A DNA stretch of 6,189 nt from Alphaproteobacteria bacterium UBA7371 (GTDB lineage: Bacteria > Pseudomonadota > Alphaproteobacteria > UBA8317), in contig DKOD01000069.1 in NCBI GenBank assembly GCA_002469865.1, forward strand, positions 2,868 to 9,056, given 5' to 3'. The position numbers and the translations under genes were made by a program. The notes beneath the pieces were generated by a model, which made no database searches, had not been told where the DNA came from, and saw nothing but the letters and a program-made list of their open reading frames with translations. Shown one piece after another: positions 1 to 4,995 of this stretch; within the stretch, counting starts at the first letter, position 1, and the number at the start of each line of letters is the position of its first letter.

Positions 1-22
1 TGCCAAGCTCATGCCAAGCTCA
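1..22. repeat. Two tandem copies of an 11-bp unit (TGCCAAGCTCA)
   Basis: Positions 1-11 and 12-22 are identical copies of TGCCAAGCTCA, followed by TGATGG. The unit falls in the last codons of the transposase fragment. Because 11 is not a multiple of three, the duplication shifts that reading frame. Further copies to the left cannot be excluded because the window starts here. Confidence 0.7.
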
Positions 23-75
23 TGATGGGGTCTGATGTGATTATATTCCCTTAGCCAGACATCGATGGCCACCTG
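1..75 (-). pseudogene. C-terminal fragment of a DDE transposase/integrase (IS3/IS481-like), cut by the window edge
   Basis: Read on the minus strand from about 75 to 1, the frame gives QVAIDVWLREYNHIRPHHE followed by LGMSLA. The pattern W-L-x-x-Y-N-x-x-R-P-H-x-x-L-G-M is the hallmark C-terminal end of the retroviral-integrase-like (rve_3) domain of IS3/IS481-type transposases. The catalytic DDE residues are not present, since everything N-terminal of this has been replaced by the start of a phage gene. The frame is open to the edge of the window, so the true stop is not visible. An 11-bp tandem duplication in the last codons probably alters the reading frame after LGM. This is seen as a remnant, not an active element; terminal inverted repeats are not visible. 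Family assignment within the IS groups is uncertain. Confidence 0.55.
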
Positions 76-175
76 CGATGCCGAACAACGCGCTGACCAA
101 CAGGCCGGCGCCTGAGATGACACCAAAAGGAGCCACAAGGCTGATCGTGTTGCCAGGCTGAATGTGGTTTCGCAT
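41..175 (-). pseudogene. Truncated DUF2190 (phage capsid cement/head decoration-like) protein, 5' fragment
   Basis: The ORF begins MRNHIQPGNTISLVAP and continues through FGVISGAGLLVSALFGIA. This matches the characteristic start of DUF2190 phage head proteins (M-K-N-x-I-Q-P-G-x-T-x-x-x-x-A-P, then an S-G-x-x-x-x-V-x-x-x-F-G-x-A segment). Family members are usually a little over 100 residues; here similarity stops after about residue 34, and the last ten codons to the stop at 41-43 are out-of-frame transposase sequence. The start is supported by AAAGGA at 183-188 with 7-nt spacing, and by a TGATG junction in which a 27-codon open tail in another frame ends on the start codon, typical of a packed phage operon. 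Third codon positions are mostly G or C. I infer a prophage remnant broken by an insertion or deletion; it is unlikely to be functional. Confidence 0.6.
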
Positions 176-182
176 CAATTGG

Positions 183-188
183 TCCTTT
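183..188 (-). promoter_or_regulatory. Shine-Dalgarno site of the DUF2190 fragment
   Basis: AAAGGA on the minus strand lies 7 nt before the ATG at 175-173. It supports the internal ATG as the real start rather than the longer open frame that reaches to 346. Confidence 0.5.
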
Positions 189-200
189 CGCGAGCTCGCG
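189..200. repeat. Perfect 12-bp palindrome CGCGAGCTCGCG
   Basis: The sequence CGCGAGCTCGCG is its own reverse complement and sits directly upstream of the DUF2190 ribosome-binding site. It has no spacer, so it would not form a hairpin terminator. It could be a protein-binding half-site pair or chance. Nothing else in this gene-free stretch supports a particular role. Confidence 0.4.
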
Positions 201-245
201 CTTGGTGCGAATATTTCCAACTTTCTGAGGCAGGAGGATCCGGAT

Positions 246-425
246 ATGACCGAGAAGATCAGTGTTTTCTTGACCGACGAGCAAGCACACATGGCGCCGA
301 AGTCGAGACCAGTCTGCTTGGCCATGTTTAACCAGGCAGGTCGCAATGATAATTTTGTTGACGCCCCAACGGGCCTGTTTTTCTGCCTAGAGAAGGATTT
401 GGGGCCAACCCAAAAGAACTATTAG
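246..425 (+). CDS. Doubtful small ORF, 59 aa, unknown function
   Basis: I do not recognise this product. The ORF starts MTEKISVFLTDEQAHMAPKS and ends with TQKNY, with stop TAG at 423-425. In its favour, AGGAGG at 232-237 lies 8 nt before the ATG, third positions in the first half are mostly G or C, and the residue mix (D/E/K/R with hydrophobics) looks protein-like. The frame is open upstream to 162, so it could also be the 3' piece of a longer gene cut at a rearrangement. Against it, no family motif is visible, it lies in mobile-element debris opposite the phage-gene strand, and its last 4 nt overlap the 3' end of the HAD gene. No signal peptide or membrane segment is seen. A chance ORF is quite possible. 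Confidence 0.2.
   Translation: MTEKISVFLTDEQAHMAPKSRPVCLAMFNQAGRNDNFVDAPTGLFFCLEKDLGPTQKNY
398..414 (-). terminator. Weak hairpin just downstream of the HAD gene
   Basis: Positions 398-403 (TTTGGG) pair with 409-414 (CCCAAA) around a 5-nt loop, 8-24 nt past the HAD stop codon on the minus strand. The stem is only 6 bp and the following sequence (TCCTTCTC) is not a clean T-tract, so intrinsic termination is possible but poorly supported. Confidence 0.2.
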
Positions 426-1132
426 ACCAATAATTGCTGAGCCAGATCCAACAGGTCATCGGCCACCAGATCATAATTCCCTTGGGCGCAAAGGTCTGTT
501 TGCTGATTGGGCCCATATTCCCTCAGTCGCGGGAAGAAAGCTGTTTTTAGTCCTAATGCTGATGCCGCCTGCAAATCATCATTATGGGCCGCCACCATCA
601 TGCATTCCTCAGGAAGAAGTCCGATAAGGGCGGCTGAGCGCAAATACACATCGGGCATGGGCTTATAATTCTGTGCCATCTCGGCACCCAAAATCATATC
701 AAAATGAAACCCCGCATGGCGGGCCAAGACAACCATCAAAGCAACATTACCATTGGAAACTGGTGCCAGCAGAAATGATTGGCGCAAGGCATCAAGGCCT
801 GCAACCACATCGGGCCATGGCGTTAAGTAACGCCATGCCATGGCCAATTCCCGACACAAATTATCGTCAAGGTCAGGCAAGCCATGGGCCAAGATCACAT
901 GTTTCAAATTTTCTTGATGAAGCTGATCCAACGGCACAAAGCTTCGATCACCTTGCCTGATAGGCTCCATGGAGGGTTGATAACGGCCGCGCCATGAAGT
1001 GGCCATGGCCCCGTAATCCAAAGCACCATACAAAGGCGTCAGCCTGGCAGAAAGAGCTTGAGAGATTGATGAATGCCAATCTGTAAGCGTGCCGAACACG
1101 TCAAAAAACAGCGCTTTGGGCTTATGTTGCAT
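422..1132 (-). CDS. HAD-superfamily hydrolase, type II haloacid dehalogenase-like (236 aa)
   Basis: This is a cytosolic HAD-fold hydrolase of the (S)-2-haloacid dehalogenase (type II) group, whose characterised members hydrolyse 2-haloacids to 2-hydroxyacids through an aspartyl ester. Visible motifs are the N-terminal nucleophile in FFDVFGTLTDW (Asp11), an alpha-helical cap at about 15-100 containing the WRGRYQ segment, motif II VSNGN (Ser126), motif III NYKPMPDVY (Lys157) and motif IV AAHNDDL (residues 181-187) with Asp186. The later GLKTAFFPRLREYGPNQQTDL-like stretch is also typical. Compared with the Pseudomonas YL enzyme, motif IV has Ala and His where it has Ser and Asn, a variant I associate with many AAHxxDL-type homologues, so true dehalogenase activity is uncertain. 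Length is normal and the gene is intact. It starts 6 nt after the cysE stop and is probably co-transcribed with it; its own ribosome-binding site (GGAG, about 12 nt away) is poorly placed. Confidence 0.82.
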   Translation of the reverse strand: MQHKPKALFFDVFGTLTDWHSSISQALSARLTPLYGALDYGAMATSWRGRYQPSMEPIRQGDRSFVPLDQLHQENLKHVILAHGLPDLDDNLCRELAMAWRYLTPWPDVVAGLDALRQSFLLAPVSNGNVALMVVLARHAGFHFDMILGAEMAQNYKPMPDVYLRSAALIGLLPEECMMVAAHNDDLQAASALGLKTAFFPRLREYGPNQQTDLCAQGNYDLVADDLLDLAQQLLV

Positions 1133-1138
1133 GCTGAG

Positions 1139-1909
1139 TTAAAACTCCTGGGCCATGTAGGTTGATGGCTCAGGGCAACCCGCATCACCAATCACCTTAG
1201 CCGGGACACCGGCAACAGTCACATTGGATTCAACATCATGGGTCACCACGGAACCAGCCGCCACACGCACACAATGACCCACGTGAACATTACCCAAAAT
1301 CTTTGCACCGGCACCGATCATGACACCATCGCCAATCTTAGGATGGCGATCGCCCCGAACCTTGCCGGTGCCCCCAAGGGTAACCCCATGGAGAAGAGAG
1401 CAATTTTTGCCAAGCTGAGCGGTTTCACCGATCACCAAATTATGGGCGTGATCAATCATAAGGCCTTCGCCAATTTCGCAAGCCGGGTGGATATCAACCG
1501 TAAACACCTCGGCCATGCGTGATTGGAGGTACCTGGCTTCCACCTGGCGGCCACCATGCCACCAACTATGGGCTGCCCGGTACCCCGCAATAGATTGAAA
1601 GCCTTTGTAAAAAATCATGGCTTCAAGAGGATGATGGCAAGCAGGGTCACGATAACTTACCGCATCAAGATCTGCCCATAATGCTTCCTCATGGGGCAAC
1701 AAAGCCTCTTCCAATTCCCGCACCAGGACCTGTTGGTCCACGACCTCACCAAGTCGTCGGGCACAGATATGGGCCATGGCACCGGCAAGCCCCACCGATC
1801 CACCAAGATCTTCCAATAATGGTCGTGTGACGGGACTGGCCACACGGTCAAACTCCAACACGAGCTTTTGCCAACGGCCTGCCAGGCCAAAATCTGTTGC
1901 TTTATTCAT
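1139..1909 (-). CDS. cysE: Serine O-acetyltransferase (256 aa)
   Basis: Transfers acetyl from acetyl-CoA to L-serine to give O-acetylserine, the first step of cysteine synthesis in the cytosol. The N-terminal helical SATase domain covers about residues 10-120 and includes AVSYRDPACHHPLEAMIFYKGF. The C-terminal left-handed beta-helix of hexapeptide repeats covers about 135-240. Catalytic and binding positions match E. coli CysE with a constant offset of four: Asp139 in DIHPA, Asp153-His154 in DHA, Arg188-His189 in DRHPK. The LGGTGK and MIGAGAKILGN motifs are intact. The protein ends MAQEF, not the C-terminal isoleucine that E. coli CysE inserts into CysK, so formation of the cysteine synthase complex is uncertain. 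Two adjacent ATGs occur (1912 and 1909); the GGGAG at 1915-1919 is 2 nt from the first and 5 nt from the second, so I chose 1909. It leads the cysE-HAD pair and is divergent from speD. Confidence 0.95.
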   Translation of the reverse strand: MNKATDFGLAGRWQKLVLEFDRVASPVTRPLLEDLGGSVGLAGAMAHICARRLGEVVDQQVLVRELEEALLPHEEALWADLDAVSYRDPACHHPLEAMIFYKGFQSIAGYRAAHSWWHGGRQVEARYLQSRMAEVFTVDIHPACEIGEGLMIDHAHNLVIGETAQLGKNCSLLHGVTLGGTGKVRGDRHPKIGDGVMIGAGAKILGNVHVGHCVRVAAGSVVTHDVESNVTVAGVPAKVIGDAGCPEPSTYMAQEF

Positions 1910-1914
1910 CATTT

Positions 1915-1919
1915 CTCCC
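1915..1919 (-). promoter_or_regulatory. Shine-Dalgarno site of cysE
   Basis: GGGAG on the minus strand, 5 nt before the ATG at 1909 and only 2 nt before the ATG at 1912. It favours the second methionine as the start. Confidence 0.6.
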
Positions 1920-1970
1920 GGGACCCAAGCGTACCAAAATGGGGCAAAATCATCGAAAAACGTTATGTTT

Positions 1971-1980
1971 CATTATAATG
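1971..1980. promoter_or_regulatory. Symmetric TATAAT palindrome in the cysE/speD divergent region
   Basis: CATTATAATG is a perfect 10-bp palindrome that presents a consensus -10 box (TATAAT) on both strands: 1974-1979 on plus, 1972-1977 on minus. It lies about 60 bp from the cysE start and 100 bp from the speD start. No good -35 hexamer sits 17 bp upstream in either direction (CATCGA for plus; TCAACA at 15-bp spacing for minus), so the promoter call rests mainly on the -10 match and position. Confidence 0.35.
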
Positions 1981-2066
1981 TCATGGAATTGATGTTGATT
2001 TGTAGTGGTGAAACATATACGCCGCGTGTTTTTCCGCTTCAAATGTGGGAAAGACATCTGCTGGTT

Positions 2067-2073
2067 GGGGAGG
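2067..2073 (+). promoter_or_regulatory. Shine-Dalgarno site deciding the speD start
   Basis: GGGGAGG lies 5 nt before ATG 2079. The same reading frame is open back to 1776, inside the opposite-strand cysE gene, so this strong site is what fixes the start at 2079. Confidence 0.75.
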
Positions 2074-2078
2074 ATGAC

Positions 2079-2546
2079 ATGAGCAATGTGAACACCCTCG
2101 TCCAATTGGGGATGGACTCAAAAGCGGCAGATGCGGCGCAAGAGAGCACCACCCAAGAGGTTGAGGCCAATAAGGATCACTTTATTCATCGCGATGGCAA
2201 AATTTATGCCGGCACGCATTTGATTGTGGATTTGTACCAGTCGCGCCATCTTGATGACATCGACTTCATCGAAGATACCCTGCGTGCATGCATCACCGAA
2301 TCCCGTGCAACCTTGCTCCATTTCCATCTGCACCGCTTTGAGCCCAACGGTGTTTCCGGTGTGGCTGTTTTGGCAGAAAGCCACATTTCTATTCATACTT
2401 GGCCGGAAGCCCATTATGCGGCCCTCGATATATTCATGTGTGGGGATGCCGACCCCCATGCCTGCTTGCCGATCCTGGAACAAGCCTTTGAAGCTGGCCG
2501 CATGGACGTGCAGGAATTTTATCGTGGCGAGGCTATTGATGAGTGA
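2079..2546 (+). CDS. speD: S-adenosylmethionine decarboxylase proenzyme (155 aa)
   Basis: Pyruvoyl-dependent enzyme that decarboxylates SAM to the aminopropyl donor for spermidine synthesis. It belongs to the short Bacillus/Thermotoga type, not the long E. coli type. The processing site is in AESHISIHTWPE: cleavage between Glu100 and Ser101 would turn Ser101 into the pyruvoyl group, leaving a ~100-residue beta chain and a 55-residue alpha chain. His106 and Cys121 (in FMCG) lie at +5 and +20 from that serine, the same spacing as Ser63, His68 and Cys83 of the Thermotoga enzyme. The conserved core starts near GTHLIVDLY (45-53); the first ~35 residues are a polar extension without a recognised motif. 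The start at 2079 is fixed by GGGGAGG at 5-nt spacing. The gene overlaps speE by 8 nt, indicating translational coupling. Confidence 0.95.
   Translation: MSNVNTLVQLGMDSKAADAAQESTTQEVEANKDHFIHRDGKIYAGTHLIVDLYQSRHLDDIDFIEDTLRACITESRATLLHFHLHRFEPNGVSGVAVLAESHISIHTWPEAHYAALDIFMCGDADPHACLPILEQAFEAGRMDVQEFYRGEAIDE
2526..2532 (+). promoter_or_regulatory. Shine-Dalgarno site of speE inside the speD 3' end
   Basis: GGCGAGG lies 6 nt before ATG 2539 and is within the last codons of speD. It selects this ATG over upstream codons of the same open frame, which only shadow speD. Confidence 0.55.
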
Positions 2547-3462
2547 AAAAATCATGGAAGCGGCATCCATGGCCGAAGGTGCCGTGGAATTCATGGACGG
2601 CCATGCCGTGGAAACCCTCCATCAGGATTACCGCACCGCCTACCGCATTGAAGAAACGCTGCTTCACGACAAGTCCGACGAACAAGAATTGTTTTTGTTC
2701 AAAAACAATTTTTTTGGAACCATGCTGATGTTGGATGGGGTCACCCAGCTTACCACCAGCGACGAGCCTTTTTACCATGAATTCATCACCCACCTCCCCC
2801 TGATATGTCACGGCGCACCCAAGCGCATGCTCGTGGTTGGGGCCGGTGATGGCGGCGTTATTCGCGAAGCCTGCCGCCATAAAGATTTGGATCATATCGA
2901 CATGGTGGAGATCGATGAGGCCGTCGTGCGGTTTTCCATGGAACATTTGCCAAGCCTCTCCAATGGCGCCTTTGACGACCCACGCATGAATTTGGTGATT
3001 GCTGATGCCGCTGAGTATGTACGCGGCTATCAAGGACCTGCCTATGATGTCGTGGTGGTTGACTCCACCGATCCATTTGGTCCGGCCGCACCTCTTTTTG
3101 AGGTCGCTTTTTATGAAGATTTGCGCCGCATCATGAGTGATGATGGCATTTTGGTGACCCAATGTGGAAATCCTTTTGTCCAGCCTGCTGAACTGGAACT
3201 GGCCGGCGGCCGCCTAAAAGAATGTTTTCCCATCATGAGCCCGGTCATGATCACTGTCCCCACCTATACCGGCGGACAGATGTCACTAGGATTTGCCTGC
3301 AAAAACCCAAAGTTTGGCCTTCCCTCCAGGACCAAAATTGCCCAAAAACTGGCCTCCATCGGACCGAGCGACAGCTTTTTGGTGTTGAATGAAGATGTGT
3401 TTTTGGCAAGCTTCGCCCTCCCCAATTATGTGCGCAAGGCAGGCTTTGATCCTTTACGGTAA
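2539..3462 (+). CDS. speE: Spermidine synthase (polyamine aminopropyltransferase, 307 aa)
   Basis: Transfers the aminopropyl group of decarboxylated SAM to putrescine, giving spermidine and methylthioadenosine in the cytosol. The N-terminal beta domain (about 18-75) holds the LMLDGVTQL segment, followed by the substrate-binding EPFYHE motif (Tyr79-His80-Glu81). The Rossmann methyltransferase-like core has VVGAGDGG (99-106, normally VGGGDGG, so Ala replaces one glycine), the acidic ribose-binding MVEIDE (122-127), DAAEYV (156-161) and the catalytic DSTDPFGP (175-182, with Asp175 and Asp178). PTYTGGQ near the C-terminus is also typical. Length is close to the 288 residues of E. coli SpeE. The ATG at 2539 overlaps the speD stop by 8 nt and has its own ribosome-binding site. 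It ends 15 nt from the convergent DUF1491 gene, with no clear terminator between them. Confidence 0.96.
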   Translation: MSEKIMEAASMAEGAVEFMDGHAVETLHQDYRTAYRIEETLLHDKSDEQELFLFKNNFFGTMLMLDGVTQLTTSDEPFYHEFITHLPLICHGAPKRMLVVGAGDGGVIREACRHKDLDHIDMVEIDEAVVRFSMEHLPSLSNGAFDDPRMNLVIADAAEYVRGYQGPAYDVVVVDSTDPFGPAAPLFEVAFYEDLRRIMSDDGILVTQCGNPFVQPAELELAGGRLKECFPIMSPVMITVPTYTGGQMSLGFACKNPKFGLPSRTKIAQKLASIGPSDSFLVLNEDVFLASFALPNYVRKAGFDPLR

Positions 3463-3477
3463 AAGCGTAACAAAAGG

Positions 3478-3813
3478 TTAAGCGACAAGGTCCTGAAGAA
3501 GGGCCATGGCGTCATCGCTGCCCTTTCCTTCGAGCGATATGACCCAAGCGTCTGCGTCGAAAGATGTATAATGCTCCACCCATTGCCTGGCTTCGGCCTC
3601 AGGCATGTTCTCTTTGGCAAGCCGCCATTCAATGGTGTTGGTCTCCAAATGGCGCTCTGGCTGGAAGAGGTTGATGCCGCAAGGATGTTCCAGCAGCACC
3701 AACAAGATACCCCCCGTGGGATCACCGCGATGCACCACCACCGCATAACCTGCCTGGTTGTTCACCATTTGGGTTAGGCGTTGCACGATGATGCTGGTGG
3801 CAATCCCAAACAT
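3478..3813 (-). CDS. DUF1491 family protein (111 aa)
   Basis: Small, probably cytosolic protein of a family of unknown function found in Alphaproteobacteria. The conserved core is visible: YAVVVHRGDPTGGILLVL (23-40), the LFQPE segment (49-53), an EWR (62-64) and FDADAWVISLE (85-95), close to the usual F-D-P-D-x-W-V-x-x-x-E signature. There is no signal peptide, membrane segment or metal-binding cluster. The ATG at 3813 gives a normal family length, but there is no clear Shine-Dalgarno site. The frame is open upstream to 4017 within the AI-2E gene, which I regard as a shadow. A 15-codon mini-ORF ends on this ATG through a TGATG junction, suggesting coupled re-initiation or an indel at the N-terminus. 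It lies downstream of the AI-2E gene and is probably co-transcribed with it. No function can be given. Confidence 0.75.
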   Translation of the reverse strand: MFGIATSIIVQRLTQMVNNQAGYAVVVHRGDPTGGILLVLLEHPCGINLFQPERHLETNTIEWRLAKENMPEAEARQWVEHYTSFDADAWVISLEGKGSDDAMALLQDLVA

Positions 3814-3860
3814 CAGCTTTGCACGCGTTGTTTTTGGCCCTTCGGGTGGTTGGGCGTCAT
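3813..3860 (-). CDS. Possible 15-codon leader ORF between the AI-2E gene and DUF1491
   Basis: MTPNHPKGQKQRVQS starts 3 nt after the stop of the upstream membrane-protein gene and ends with TGA sharing its A with the ATG of the DUF1491 gene (TGATG). This layout fits translational re-initiation through a short spacer ORF. Alternatively it is chance, or marks a frameshift in the DUF1491 N-terminus. The peptide is basic and polar, with no recognised motif. Confidence 0.2.
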   Translation of the reverse strand: MTPNHPKGQKQRVQS

Positions 3861-3863
3861 GGC

Positions 3864-4907
3864 TTACCCCGCATCCTTGCTGCCTATGGGATGGCCGGTT
3901 TTGGACAAAGCAAGGGCAATTTTGCGGGTTGAGGGAAATTGGTTGAGAAAAATCATCAAGATCACGGTGAGCGGAACAGAAAGCAACATCCCGGTGACGC
4001 CCCAAATGGCACCCCACCCAAAAAGCGAAAGGATGACCACAAATTCAGAGATATCAAGCCTGCTGCCCATGAGCCTTGGCAACAGCACATTTCCCAACAA
4101 AAATTGAACCGCAAACAAACAAAGCGCCAGGGCAAGAACAACGCCCGTGGAATCAAAGGTTGCCAAAGCAAATAAGCTCGGGAAAGCTATCCCGAGTATG
4201 GTCCCAACGGTGGGAATATAATTGAGCAAAAAGGCCAAAAATGCCCAGAAAATCGCGGCGGACACACCAAAGGCCTCGCAAATGATGTAGGTACCGAGCC
4301 CCGTGAGCAGCGACACCAAGGTCATCAAATAGAGATAGGTCCTGATATCCTTGGCGATGCGCGTGAGCATGGCGTCAATCTGTTGCCGCCTTGATTGGTC
4401 TGGGAAAATAGCCCGCATCTTTGCATCAAAGAAAGGCTGATCGGCAAAAAGGAAGAGGACATAGATCAAAATGGTGCTGCCATCACTTGCCACCAAGCGC
4501 ACCGATGCAATGATTTGGGACAAAATCTCGCTTAATGCCGATTGAATTTTATCGGGCAAAGAAAACGTGGCGGGCAAATCAAGTTGGCTCAAAAAGCTAT
4601 TCACCAAACCCTCAATTTTGACCCTAGCCTGGGCCAAGTCGGTGCTTAATTCGGCAAATGTCGAAAATATGGCCGACCCTGCAGCCCCAACCATGGTCGC
4701 CATCAGCAGGCTGGCAAGCAGGACAGGCAACCAACCACGAACACGTAAAAATGGAATATGGCGTGCCAAAGCATCGGCAAAAGCGTCGATCATGAACCAA
4801 AGCAAAAAAGCAATCGCAATGGGGATAAGAAAGTCGGCTGCTTGCGACAAAAACCCCACCACAAGAATGATGGTGGCCATAAAATAAAATGGTGATGCCA
4901 TGGTCAT
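3864..4907 (-). CDS. AI-2E family transporter / PerM-like membrane protein (347 aa)
   Basis: Polytopic inner-membrane protein of the AI-2E exporter-like superfamily (PerM, YhhT, TqsA). Substrates in this family are varied and mostly unknown, so the family name does not imply quorum-sensing transport here. Hydrophobic segments are seen at about 5-20, 24-41, 60-80, 143-156, 193-212, 217-245, 254-275 and 288-320. A soluble amphipathic stretch at about 82-140 follows the third segment, as is usual in the family. Signatures are NYIPTVGTILG (229-239), GNVLLPRLMG (272-281) and the GWGAIWGVTGMLLSVPLTVIL region (297-317). Length is typical. ATGs occur at 4913 and 4907; AGGGG at 4915-4919 is 1 nt from the first but 7 nt from the second, so 4907 is preferred. 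It is followed by the DUF1491 gene and is divergent from the chorismate mutase gene. Confidence 0.88.
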   Translation of the reverse strand: MTMASPFYFMATIILVVGFLSQAADFLIPIAIAFLLWFMIDAFADALARHIPFLRVRGWLPVLLASLLMATMVGAAGSAIFSTFAELSTDLAQARVKIEGLVNSFLSQLDLPATFSLPDKIQSALSEILSQIIASVRLVASDGSTILIYVLFLFADQPFFDAKMRAIFPDQSRRQQIDAMLTRIAKDIRTYLYLMTLVSLLTGLGTYIICEAFGVSAAIFWAFLAFLLNYIPTVGTILGIAFPSLFALATFDSTGVVLALALCLFAVQFLLGNVLLPRLMGSRLDISEFVVILSLFGWGAIWGVTGMLLSVPLTVILMIFLNQFPSTRKIALALSKTGHPIGSKDAG

Positions 4908-4914
4908 GCACATG

Positions 4915-4919
4915 CCCCT
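4915..4919 (-). promoter_or_regulatory. Shine-Dalgarno site of the AI-2E family gene
   Basis: AGGGG on the minus strand, 7 nt before ATG 4907 and only 1 nt before ATG 4913. It favours the shorter start. Confidence 0.5.
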
Positions 4920-4995
4920 GATTGAACCTTAGGCCCATGTCATGCCATGGTTTGGTCGGAAAAAAAATCTCTAACCATTCAAGGCCTTGCCATCC

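Noticed and set aside
176..346. Longer version of the DUF2190 ORF starting at 346
   Set aside because: The upstream residues show no family similarity, while the ATG at 175 has the ribosome-binding site and the conserved family start.
1776..2078. N-terminal extension of speD, giving a 256-aa protein close to the E. coli SpeD length
   Set aside because: The extra 101 codons lie largely opposite cysE and show no SpeD similarity. The catalytic spacing is of the short Thermotoga/Bacillus type, and GGGGAGG marks ATG 2079.
2224..2538. Upstream extension of the speE frame
   Set aside because: It reads speD in another frame; the speE family block begins after ATG 2539.
2533..3162. Minus-strand 209-codon ORF opposite speE
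   Set aside because: Antisense shadow of a strongly conserved gene, with no recognisable domain or ribosome-binding site.
3814..4017. 68-residue N-terminal extension of the DUF1491 protein
   Set aside because: It is out-of-frame reading of the 3' end of the AI-2E family gene, and the family length fits a start at 3813.
3864..4907. Autoinducer-2 export / quorum-sensing role for the membrane protein
   Set aside because: The family name is historical; most members have other or unknown substrates, and no lux-type gene is nearby.
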